A stretch of 7,664 bases of DNA, from assembly GCA_016931875.1 (NCBI GenBank), contig JAFGDX010000304.1, positions 1-7,664 of the forward strand, written 5' to 3'. Position 1 is the first letter of the stretch. Each line of letters begins with the position of its first letter. The DNA is from Prolixibacteraceae bacterium (GTDB lineage Bacteria > Bacteroidota > Bacteroidia > Bacteroidales > Prolixibacteraceae). The notes below the pieces were generated by a model. The model was not told the origin of the DNA, made no database searches, and saw nothing but the letters and a program-made list of their open reading frames with translations. Shown one piece after another: positions 1 through 5,893 of the stretch. A program made the position numbers and the translations under genes.

Positions 1-1
1 A

Positions 2-427
2 GATAAAAGTGGTAAGCTGATTCGTCCGGAAAATGCAATGCAGGACAATTTTAAAAAGCCCGCCACACTCTTCTCGGGGGGCGGAGGTTTAGTTACCACG
101 GTGGAAGACTATTCACGGTTTGCACAAATGCTGCTCAACGGCGGCGAGTTGGAAGGCGTTCGGATTCTACAGGAACCTACTGTGAAAATGATGATGTCGG
201 ACCAGTTGCCCGAAGGAGTGGTTTATGAAGAAACCGGCGGATACGGACTGGGAGGTTCGTACAACACCCAAAACGGCCAGTATGGATGGAGTGGGGCAGC
301 CTCAACCTTTTTTACCGTTGACACTGAAAACGACATGGTTGTGCTGGCATTTACCCAGTTTATGCCGTTTGATATTGGCTACGCGCTTGAGTTTAATAAA
401 AATGTTCACCGGGCAATTGTTGAATAA
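2..427 (+). CDS. Beta-lactamase-family serine hydrolase, C-terminal part (5' truncated)
   Basis: The reading frame is open from the window edge and ends at TAA 425-427, giving the last 141 residues of a larger protein. It matches the C-terminal half of the beta-lactamase/penicillin-binding-protein-like family (class C fold, PF00144). Visible signs are the SGGGGLVTTVEDYSRF segment, which in this family marks the helix where the active-site face is rebuilt, then LLNGGELEG, a YGLGG strand and WSGAAST followed by FFTVDTENDMVVLAFTQ. WSGAAST stands where true beta-lactamases carry the KTG triad; family members with this form are usually esterases or peptidases of unknown substrate, so antibiotic resistance should not be assumed. 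The SxxK nucleophile motif lies upstream of the window and cannot be checked. A terminator follows 28 nt after the stop, so this gene ends its transcript. Confidence 0.9.
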   Translation, partial: DKSGKLIRPENAMQDNFKKPATLFSGGGGLVTTVEDYSRFAQMLLNGGELEGVRILQEPTVKMMMSDQLPEGVVYEETGGYGLGGSYNTQNGQYGWSGAASTFFTVDTENDMVVLAFTQFMPFDIGYALEFNKNVHRAIVE

Positions 428-454
428 TTTAAATTCATCTTTTCAAAAAGAGAT

Positions 455-488
455 AAAAACCTGTTGTTTTTGAGCGACAGGTTTTTTT
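455..488 (+). terminator. Intrinsic terminator after the serine hydrolase gene
   Basis: A perfect 10-bp inverted repeat, aaaaacctgt (455-464) and acaggttttt (477-486), flanks a 12-nt loop and runs into seven T (482-488). It lies 28 nt past the hydrolase stop and separates that gene from the lipoprotein-kinase-regulator operon. The A-rich left arm could also let it work on the opposite strand, but there is no gene there to end. Confidence 0.85.
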
Positions 489-502
489 ATTGAATTTTCG
501 AT

Positions 503-532
503 CTCAACGACAAAAACTCCCGTCACAACGAA
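503..532 (-). promoter_or_regulatory. Candidate LytTR-type operator: 9-bp direct repeat, 21-bp period
   Basis: Seen: ctcaacgac at 503-511 and cacaacgaa at 524-532. The slightly shifted words at 502-510 and 523-531 match at 8 of 9 positions (TCnCAACGA). The repeat starts are 21 bp apart, about two helical turns. Known: LytTR regulators bind paired 9-bp repeats about 12 bp apart with a GTT core, consensus roughly [TA][AC][CA]GTTN[AG][TG]. Read on the minus strand these copies are GTCGTTGAG and TTCGTTGTG, each fitting about 7 of 9 positions. A related CAACCG word follows at 545-550 and an inverted GTCGTTG at 554-560. The pair ends just upstream of where a -33 element would sit for the -7 box at 561-568, and no -33 element is visible, as expected of an activated promoter. 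Inference: the operon's own LytTR regulator binds here. Confidence 0.4.
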
Positions 533-560
533 AAAAAATGAAAACAACCGGAAGTCGTTG

Positions 561-568
561 TACATTTG
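561..568 (+). promoter_or_regulatory. Bacteroidota-type -7 promoter box of the lipoprotein-kinase-regulator operon
   Basis: TACATTTG matches the Bacteroidota -7 consensus TAnnTTTG exactly. Transcription would start near 574, leaving a leader of about 20 nt before the ATG at 593. No TTG-like -33 element is found 17-23 nt upstream. It is the only full consensus match I found between the upstream terminator and the first gene. Confidence 0.5.
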
Positions 569-592
569 ATTTGTAATTCAAAATCAAAAAAA

Positions 593-1189
593 ATGAAAAC
601 ACGTAATCTTTTTATCGTAGCCATCATTGTATTTCTTTTTTCCGGTTGTATTGTGTATTCGTTTTACCCGTTGTACAACAAGGAAGATTTGTTTGCCAAT
701 GATATTTTAACCGGTAAATGGACTGATGATGAAGGAACACTCTGGAATTTTGAACATGCCTATTTTGGGAAAAAGGTCCCCGAAAATATCGACAGCACTT
801 CCTACACCTTGTTTCTCAAAGATAAAGATGACATTGAATCGGAGTTTAGTGTGCACATCGTGAAACTGGGCGGGCATTATTTTCTGGATTTTTATATGGA
901 AGAGTTTTTTGATGATGAAAACCTTGTTTTGGCATCCTTTCACATTATTCCGGTGCACACATTTGCAAAACTAACCGTAGAGGAAAACAAGCTGATTATT
1001 AACTGGTTCGATCAGGATTGGCTGGAAGATTTAATTGAAGAAAATAAAATCAGGATTCATCATGAAAACAACGGCGACTTTATTTTACTTACCGCCAAAC
1101 CCGATGAATTGCAAAAGTTTGTTACAAAATATGTAAATTCGGAAGAGGCTTTTAACGACGGTTTGGAAGCTATTCTTACCCGGCAATAA
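593..1189 (+). CDS. Small lipoprotein of unknown function, first gene of a two-component operon
   Basis: A 198-residue protein. I chose ATG 593 because it puts a standard signal peptide at the N-terminus; an in-frame TTG at 566 would add nine polar residues and falls inside the promoter box. The signal segment MKTRNLFIVAIIVFLFSGC ends in a lipobox-like FSGC with the lipidated Cys at 19. The mature part has a GKW turn (41-43), a KLGGHYFLDFY strand (91-101), IIPVHTFAK (118-126), a WFDQDWLEDLI helix (138-148) and LTAKPDELQKFVTKY (166-180). From memory this resembles a scattered family of roughly 200-residue bacterial lipoproteins with the same order of segments; no function is known to me. The GxW near the start and the alternating strand pattern suggest a lipocalin-like barrel, which is inference. 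The stop is one base before the kinase ATG, so the two are co-transcribed and probably translationally coupled. Confidence 0.85.
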   Translation: MKTRNLFIVAIIVFLFSGCIVYSFYPLYNKEDLFANDILTGKWTDDEGTLWNFEHAYFGKKVPENIDSTSYTLFLKDKDDIESEFSVHIVKLGGHYFLDFYMEEFFDDENLVLASFHIIPVHTFAKLTVEENKLIINWFDQDWLEDLIEENKIRIHHENNGDFILLTAKPDELQKFVTKYVNSEEAFNDGLEAILTRQ

Positions 1190-1190
1190 A

Positions 1191-2252
1191 ATGACAATAC
1201 GTTTGAAAAATATTTTGAATCATCTCATCCGAAACAGGATATTGCAACATATTCTGTTTTGGGCTTTGTCGTTTTTGATTCTGGTTAATATTTTGAAAGT
1301 TTCAGCCGAAATAAAAAAGATTGACCTTATTTATACGGCTGTTTTTCATGTGCCTGTTTTTCTGATAGTATACCTCAATTTAAAAGTTCTTTTTCCGTAT
1401 TTTCTGGAAAAAGGCAGGTATTTTTTATTTGCGGCGTTTGCAGTGGTTATCATCACAGCCGGCGCAGGTTTTTATCTGATTCTTTTTAACCAGTGGATTG
1501 ATTATATTTTTAAAGGTTATTATTTTATTGCCTACTATAGTTTTTGGGACATTTCGTTGTATTACCTGATTTATATTTTTTTAACCAGTTTGCTGCGGTT
1601 GGCGCGCGGGTACTTTAAACTGCAGGAGATAGAGAAGGAGAGAAGCGAAACTGAGTTAAAAGCGCTTCGTTCGCAAATAAACCCGCACTTTTTATTTAAC
1701 TCGCTAAACAGCATTTACAGCCTTTCGCGGAAAAACTCGCCGGCAGTACCCGATAAAATTGTGCAGCTGAGCGATTTAATGCGGCACATTATTTACGAAT
1801 CGGATTCGGATTTTATACCGCTTGAAAAGGAAATTGAAATGGTGCAGAACTATATTGAATTACAAAATCTGCGCACATTGGCTTCAGAGAAGATAAATCT
1901 GGAAATCAATGGCAATGTTCAGCATAAAAAAATTGCACCTATGGTTTTTTTGCCTTTTGTGGAGAACAGTTTTAAACACGGGTTAAAAAGCGGCGCTGAA
2001 AATGCTTTTGTACATATCCGGATAACAGTTGATGACAATGTAATTGTTTTTGTGGTTGAAAATGCAAAAGGCGCTGAACCATCGTTCACCGATTCAAAAT
2101 ACCAGGGAATAGGAATTCAAAATGTAAAAAAGAGGTTGGAACTTTTGTATCCCGGGTTGCATAAACTGAGTATTATTGAGAATGAAAAAACATTTAAGGT
2201 ATTTTTACAAATACAATTGAATAAACATGCAGCTAAAATGTTTAATCGTTGA
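1191..2252 (+). CDS. LytS/YehU-type membrane sensor histidine kinase
   Basis: A 353-residue inner-membrane kinase that should autophosphorylate on His and pass phosphate to the LytTR regulator encoded next. About four membrane helices fill residues 20-36, 45-68, 77-99 and 112-135, with short loops and no large periplasmic sensor domain. A helical linker (139-158) leads to the His_kinase domain (PF06580), whose H-box LRSQINPHFLFNSLNSI spans 159-175 with the phosphoacceptor His166. The ATPase domain has the N-box PFVENSFKHG (255-264, Asn259) and a G-box GIGIQNVKKRL (306-316). All key residues are present and the length is typical of Bacteroidota members. The ATG follows the lipoprotein stop by one base, and the 3' end overlaps the regulator by 26 nt. 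With so little extracytoplasmic sequence, the signal is probably sensed in the membrane or through a partner such as the upstream lipoprotein; this is inference. Confidence 0.95.
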   Translation: MTIRLKNILNHLIRNRILQHILFWALSFLILVNILKVSAEIKKIDLIYTAVFHVPVFLIVYLNLKVLFPYFLEKGRYFLFAAFAVVIITAGAGFYLILFNQWIDYIFKGYYFIAYYSFWDISLYYLIYIFLTSLLRLARGYFKLQEIEKERSETELKALRSQINPHFLFNSLNSIYSLSRKNSPAVPDKIVQLSDLMRHIIYESDSDFIPLEKEIEMVQNYIELQNLRTLASEKINLEINGNVQHKKIAPMVFLPFVENSFKHGLKSGAENAFVHIRITVDDNVIVFVVENAKGAEPSFTDSKYQGIGIQNVKKRLELLYPGLHKLSIIENEKTFKVFLQIQLNKHAAKMFNR

Positions 2253-2913
2253 CGACGAGCCTCTTTCGCAGGATGTGATTGTTGAATTTGTGGAGGCTTG
2301 CCCCGAGCTGGTTTTGACCGGTGTTTGCAACAATGCCCTCGATGCGGGTAAAAAGCTGGCGGAAGAAAAAACAGATATTCTTTTTTTGGATATAAACATG
2401 CCCAAACTGTCGGGGATTGGTTTTGTGAAAAGTTTAAAAAAACCGCCAATGATTGTTTTTGTAACAGCTTATCCTGAATTTGCTGTGGATGGTTTTGAAG
2501 TTGATGCTGTGGATTATCTGTTAAAACCGGTTTCATTCGAACGTTTCCGGGCTTCGGTAAACCGTATTCTCGACAGGCGTTTGGTAAAAAATGAACATCA
2601 GAAAGCGCCTGAGCATATCATGCTCAGGGCCAGTAAAAAAGATTACCGGGTTGATTTTGATGAAATACTGTTTTTAGAAGCTCAGGGCGACTATGTAAAG
2701 TTTATAACCACAAAAGAATCGTTAATGGTTCATGGAACGTTAAAAGATTTTATTTCGCAGTTGCCGTCTGAAAAATTTGAAAGAATTCACAAGTCGTATG
2801 TAATTTCACTTTCAAAAGTGGTTTATCTGGAAGGGAACCGGTTAAAAATTAGCGATTATAAACTCCCGGTGAGTTTGAATTTCAGGGAGCAACTGATGCA
2901 AAAGTTAAAATAA
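2227..2913 (+). CDS. LytTR-family response regulator
   Basis: A 228-residue transcription factor with an N-terminal receiver domain and a C-terminal LytTR DNA-binding domain (PF04397). The receiver has the acidic pocket Asp9-Asp10, phosphoacceptor Asp55 in FLDINMP, Thr80 and Lys100 in YLLKPVSFERF. The LytTR domain covers about 130-228, with EAQGDYVKF (151-159), RIHKSYVIS (187-195) and the GNRLKISDYKLPVS strand pair (203-216). The domain order and length are those of LytR/AlgR regulators paired with LytS kinases. The start at 2227 is fixed by the usual position of the receiver's first strand; no later ATG is possible before the conserved acids. It begins 26 nt inside the kinase gene, so translation is coupled and the pair should be made in fixed ratio. 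The repeat at 503-532 and perhaps the one at 4264-4293 are candidate targets. Confidence 0.95.
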   Translation: MQLKCLIVDDEPLSQDVIVEFVEACPELVLTGVCNNALDAGKKLAEEKTDILFLDINMPKLSGIGFVKSLKKPPMIVFVTAYPEFAVDGFEVDAVDYLLKPVSFERFRASVNRILDRRLVKNEHQKAPEHIMLRASKKDYRVDFDEILFLEAQGDYVKFITTKESLMVHGTLKDFISQLPSEKFERIHKSYVISLSKVVYLEGNRLKISDYKLPVSLNFREQLMQKLK

Positions 2914-2936
2914 TTTTTCAACAGTTATTGCTTTTT

Positions 2937-4205
2937 TTACAACAGAATTTCAGCAATAAAAATTCCGAGATAGGTTCCAAAGGCAAAACCCAGAATTCCG
3001 ATGGTAAGCCCTGAAATAATTACATCTTTGTTTTTTAGAGCGCCGGCCACCGCCGGAACAAAAGGCGGGGAATAGGTTAATGCGGTGATGGCAATGATGG
3101 TGGTGTCGGTATCTACTTTGAAAATGCGGGCCAATCCCACATGAATTATCATTGAACCAAATACAACCCAAAGTACATACAGAAAGAGTTGGAGAAATTC
3201 CATCCGGAACATTTCCCGCAAATTGGCAAGCGACGAAATGGCAAGGCAAAAAACAATAATAAAATACATCCCCAGCGGGAAACTTACTTTAAGCCGGTTG
3301 ATGGGTTTGAGCAGCGAGGCTGCAAGCCCGAGTGTTGTAATGGCAAGAATAATAACAATTACCTGCGATGATTTTGGGACAATGAAAGACAGTCCGCCGG
3401 CAATGGCAAAAATAATGACCGAAACAAGCAGGGATTTGCCAATTTGCGGAATATTACTTTTACGGAACAACACATCGTAGTTTTCCATATCAGTGTCTTC
3501 TTCAGCCACCTGAAGTACATTTTCCGCCTTGCGCACTAAACCGTACCGGGGCAGAAAGGTGTTAAACAATTTTTGTGCTATTGTCATTAAAAAAAGCAGG
3601 GCAACAGAGCCAATGATGAGATCGTAGGTGTGGGTAAGGATAAAAATATCGGGACTTACATTTAAAGCGGTGCCGATGGCTGCAAGATTTGGGGTTCCGC
3701 CAGTGTACACTCCAATGAGCATACCGGTAATTTTGTTGGCCTCGGTAATGTCTTCTGCAAAAAAATAGTACCCGGCAAAAACGGCAATCATTAACGATAT
3801 CATTGCCAGAATGAGTGATAATAAGGCTGTTCGGGCTTCCTTAAGCCATTTTTTCAAGTTGAGGGAAAAAAGTAACAGCGGAAGTGCAATTAGTATGGTG
3901 TAGCTCATTACCGAATCCTGAATTTGTGCCACCTGGTTAAACATCACATCGCTTTCCGCAAAATTAGGTGAGAGCATGTACCGGGCCATTTCATCCCGGG
4001 GCAGAAAGGTGCGCGTTCCTCCAAGCAATTTAACAAATCTCTCGCTGGCTGTTGGCATTATTCCAATGTTTCCTACCAAAAGGCCAAGGGCATAAGCCAA
4101 AACAACGGCACCAATGCGGTTAAGGGTTTTGGATATTTTACACAAATAAATTAATAATACTGGAGCGGAAAAATAGAACAGAACCAATAAAAGAATTATC
4201 CACAT
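2937..4205 (-). CDS. DUF819 (YjcL-like) polytopic membrane protein
   Basis: A 422-residue inner-membrane protein with about ten hydrophobic segments, recognised as the DUF819 family (PF05684) by overall layout and by the segments GVYTGGTPNLAAIGTALN (165-182) and ALTYSPPFVPAVAGALKN (375-392). The function is not established to my knowledge; the fold pattern suggests a secondary transporter. The two quoted segments line up with each other (TPNLAAIGTALNVSPDI against PPFVPAVAGALKNKDV), pointing to a duplicated two-half architecture with a Pro/Gly-rich hairpin in each half, as in many ion-coupled carriers. A polar, acidic linker (about 222-250, with EEDTDMENYD) joins the halves on one side of the membrane. 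The gene converges on the LytTR regulator with only 23 nt between stops, and has its own promoter region upstream. Confidence 0.88.
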   Translation of the reverse strand: MWIILLLVLFYFSAPVLLIYLCKISKTLNRIGAVVLAYALGLLVGNIGIMPTASERFVKLLGGTRTFLPRDEMARYMLSPNFAESDVMFNQVAQIQDSVMSYTILIALPLLLFSLNLKKWLKEARTALLSLILAMISLMIAVFAGYYFFAEDITEANKITGMLIGVYTGGTPNLAAIGTALNVSPDIFILTHTYDLIIGSVALLFLMTIAQKLFNTFLPRYGLVRKAENVLQVAEEDTDMENYDVLFRKSNIPQIGKSLLVSVIIFAIAGGLSFIVPKSSQVIVIILAITTLGLAASLLKPINRLKVSFPLGMYFIIVFCLAISSLANLREMFRMEFLQLFLYVLWVVFGSMIIHVGLARIFKVDTDTTIIAITALTYSPPFVPAVAGALKNKDVIISGLTIGILGFAFGTYLGIFIAEILL

Positions 4206-4231
4206 ATTTTTCCCGGTTTAATTAGAAGAAG

Positions 4232-4239
4232 CAAACATA
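4232..4239 (-). promoter_or_regulatory. Bacteroidota-type -7 box of the DUF819 gene
   Basis: The minus strand reads TATGTTTG, an exact fit to TAnnTTTG, with its end 26 nt from the ATG at 4205. The predicted transcript starts near 4226, leaving a leader of about 20 nt, similar to that proposed for the lipoprotein operon. No clear TTG -33 element lies 17-23 nt upstream. Confidence 0.5.
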
Positions 4240-4263
4240 ATAAAAAAGTTTTAAATCATGTTT

Positions 4264-4293
4264 ACGGTTGTTTTAAACTCTGGCTGGGTTTAT
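4264..4293 (+). promoter_or_regulatory. Possible second LytTR-type repeat upstream of the DUF819 promoter
   Basis: ACGGTTGTT at 4264-4272 and TGGGTTTAT at 4285-4293 each contain a GTT core and start exactly 21 bp apart. Each fits roughly 7 of 9 positions of the LytTR consensus, but they match each other at only 5 of 9. They sit just upstream of the -33 position of the DUF819 promoter, with the GTT core on the strand opposite to transcription, as at 503-532. The complement of 4265-4274 (AAAACAACCG) occurs exactly at 541-550 in the operon promoter. The pair is weak by itself and is reported because of position and the shared word. Confidence 0.22.
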
Positions 4294-4294
4294 G

Positions 4295-4329
4295 AAAATA
4301 AAAAAGCACAGACTAATAATCTGTGCTTT
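4295..4329 (-). terminator. Intrinsic terminator of the lipoprotein/OMP transcription unit
   Basis: A perfect 10-bp inverted repeat, aaagcacaga (4303-4312) and tctgtgcttt (4320-4329), has a 7-nt loop. On the minus strand the hairpin is followed by a run of six or more U and then AUUUU (4305 down to 4295). It begins 21 nt past the stop of the outer-membrane protein gene and ends that transcript before the DUF819 promoter. Confidence 0.88.
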
Positions 4330-4350
4330 CAATATTCATTTTATTTGCTT

Positions 4351-5847
4351 CTAAAATCTAAATCCAAAAGTAAACAGCAAGCGATTTTTGACTGTATTAA
4401 ATTCGGCCATTGCCGGATCCGGATAATTGGTGGTAACAGGCGCCGGGTAAAGCATATCATATTCAAGCATATCGTTGTAGCGGTACGCCAAATCAAAATA
4501 GAAACCACCGTTCCGGTACCCCAGTCCGGCAGAATAAATATTTAATTTTGAATCAGCATTGGGTTGGCTTGCGCCAAATGCTTCATCGTTATATGCAGAA
4601 GGATACAATTCGTAACCCGCCCTTACACTAAATGCATCGGTTAAACGGTATTCGCCTCCTATTCTCAGATTACCAACTGCCCGGTATGCTTCTGTTATCT
4701 CCTGGTTTTCACTCACAAAATCATAACCGTTGCCACCTCTTCTTAAACTTGCACTGCCATAATCAACATACTCATAATCAATACTCAGCAATCCTTGTTT
4801 GGCAATTACAAAAGCGGCGCTTAAAGTTGCCCGAAGCGGAGTTTCCAAATCATAGTCGTATTCAAGAATATAATCCGGAACATCGCTGTATGTTTCAGTC
4901 GAACCATCATCGTAGGTAATGGACGAACTCATTTTGCTGTCAAAAACATCATGCAGATTATAGAATGTGGGAGTGTGTATTGCAGCTCCCAATCTGATTT
5001 CGTTGGTCGGCCTGAAAATAACTCCCAGTTTCACGTTATAACCGTTTCCAGAGGTACTCAATCTGCTGTCGAACTGCATCTCATTAAAGTAGTCAATAGT
5101 ATTATCGTTGTCCCATTCAAGCAATGATGAATTTTCTTTGTAATACAAGTCTGTAATCCCAACTGATGCACCCAGGTATAGTTTATGATTGAAATTTAAT
5201 CCCAGCGCCAGGGTAAATTCATCAAGTGAGCCCTGTCGGGTAAAACTTTTCTGCTGACTTTGTCCATAGCCGCTTTCCTGAATATCGTGCCAGTAAACTC
5301 CGTTTTCATCTTTCAAAAGGAGGTCGGTGTTCCACGCCAGTTCTTCATAATAATCACTCCAGCTTCCCTGGTTGGCATTTGAAGCGATATTATCAAGCAG
5401 CGAACTTCCGGCATTGTGTCCGATTGCAATCGCATTGCTGTTGAAATCCTTTAGCCGGTTGTATCCAATCCCCACGTTTACACTGATGATTCCGGATTCG
5501 CTCCTGTTTTTGGTGGGTATTGCTGTTACATAACTTAAATTGTTAAATGAAAACTTGTATTTGTCATCACTCATTGAAGTTCCCAGGTAACTTGTTTCCA
5601 CTGAGGTTTGGCCAAAAGTTGGTGTGAAAGCGAGTTCACCGGCGCGGTATACTCCCAGCCCGGCCGGGTTAATACTAACCGATGTAAAATCACCTCCTAA
5701 GGCTCCAAATGCATTTCCCATACCACCAGCACGGGCTGTTCCCTGAACCTGAAAATTTGAATAACGCAATGCATCTGTTAAATCCTGGGCACCACCAAAA
5801 AAGGGCAAAAGGATTGCAATGGTAAGTATTGATACGTATTTTTTCAT
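4351..5847 (-). CDS. FadL/OmpP1-like outer-membrane beta-barrel protein
   Basis: A 498-residue protein with a Sec signal peptide (residues 1-20, cleavage likely after FGGA before QD). The mature N-terminus shows the Bacteroidota OmpP1/FadL signature: GTARAGGMGNAFGALGGD (36-53), then INPAGLGVYR (59-68), where NPAG is typical of FadL-type hydrophobic-substrate channels (PF03349). The rest is alternating amphipathic strands rich in Tyr, Asn and Gly. The last residue is Phe (LLFTFGFRF), the usual C-terminal signal for BAM-dependent insertion. The length is in the normal range for the family. Related E. coli FadL imports long-chain fatty acids, but the substrate of Bacteroidota members is not known. 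The gene lies 46 nt downstream of the aromatic lipoprotein gene on the same strand with no terminator between them, so an operon is likely; a private promoter in that gap is not convincing. Confidence 0.88.
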   Translation of the reverse strand: MKKYVSILTIAILLPFFGGAQDLTDALRYSNFQVQGTARAGGMGNAFGALGGDFTSVSINPAGLGVYRAGELAFTPTFGQTSVETSYLGTSMSDDKYKFSFNNLSYVTAIPTKNRSESGIISVNVGIGYNRLKDFNSNAIAIGHNAGSSLLDNIASNANQGSWSDYYEELAWNTDLLLKDENGVYWHDIQESGYGQSQQKSFTRQGSLDEFTLALGLNFNHKLYLGASVGITDLYYKENSSLLEWDNDNTIDYFNEMQFDSRLSTSGNGYNVKLGVIFRPTNEIRLGAAIHTPTFYNLHDVFDSKMSSSITYDDGSTETYSDVPDYILEYDYDLETPLRATLSAAFVIAKQGLLSIDYEYVDYGSASLRRGGNGYDFVSENQEITEAYRAVGNLRIGGEYRLTDAFSVRAGYELYPSAYNDEAFGASQPNADSKLNIYSAGLGYRNGGFYFDLAYRYNDMLEYDMLYPAPVTTNYPDPAMAEFNTVKNRLLFTFGFRF

Positions 5848-5893
5848 GGCAAAATGAATTTTGTTAATTGTTAATATTTAGTGGCCAGTATTT

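Noticed and set aside
2..427. Antibiotic-resistance beta-lactamase
   Set aside because: WSGAAST replaces the KTG motif and the SxxK motif is outside the window; the fold alone does not show beta-lactam hydrolysis.
566..592. TTG start adding nine residues to the operon lipoprotein
   Set aside because: The TTG lies inside the TACATTTG promoter box and would put a polar stretch before the signal peptide; ATG 593 is better.
2117..2536. Minus-strand open frames over the kinase-regulator junction
   Set aside because: They cover the conserved ATPase G-box and receiver domain on the plus strand and encode nothing recognisable.
2925..2959. 8-bp inverted repeat (ttattgct/agcaataa) between the convergent genes
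   Set aside because: The loop is 19 nt, the stem is A/T-rich and no T-run follows on either strand, so a bidirectional terminator is not supported.
4258..4545. Plus-strand open frame overlapping the end of the OMP gene
   Set aside because: It runs through the terminator hairpin and antisense to conserved C-terminal beta strands.
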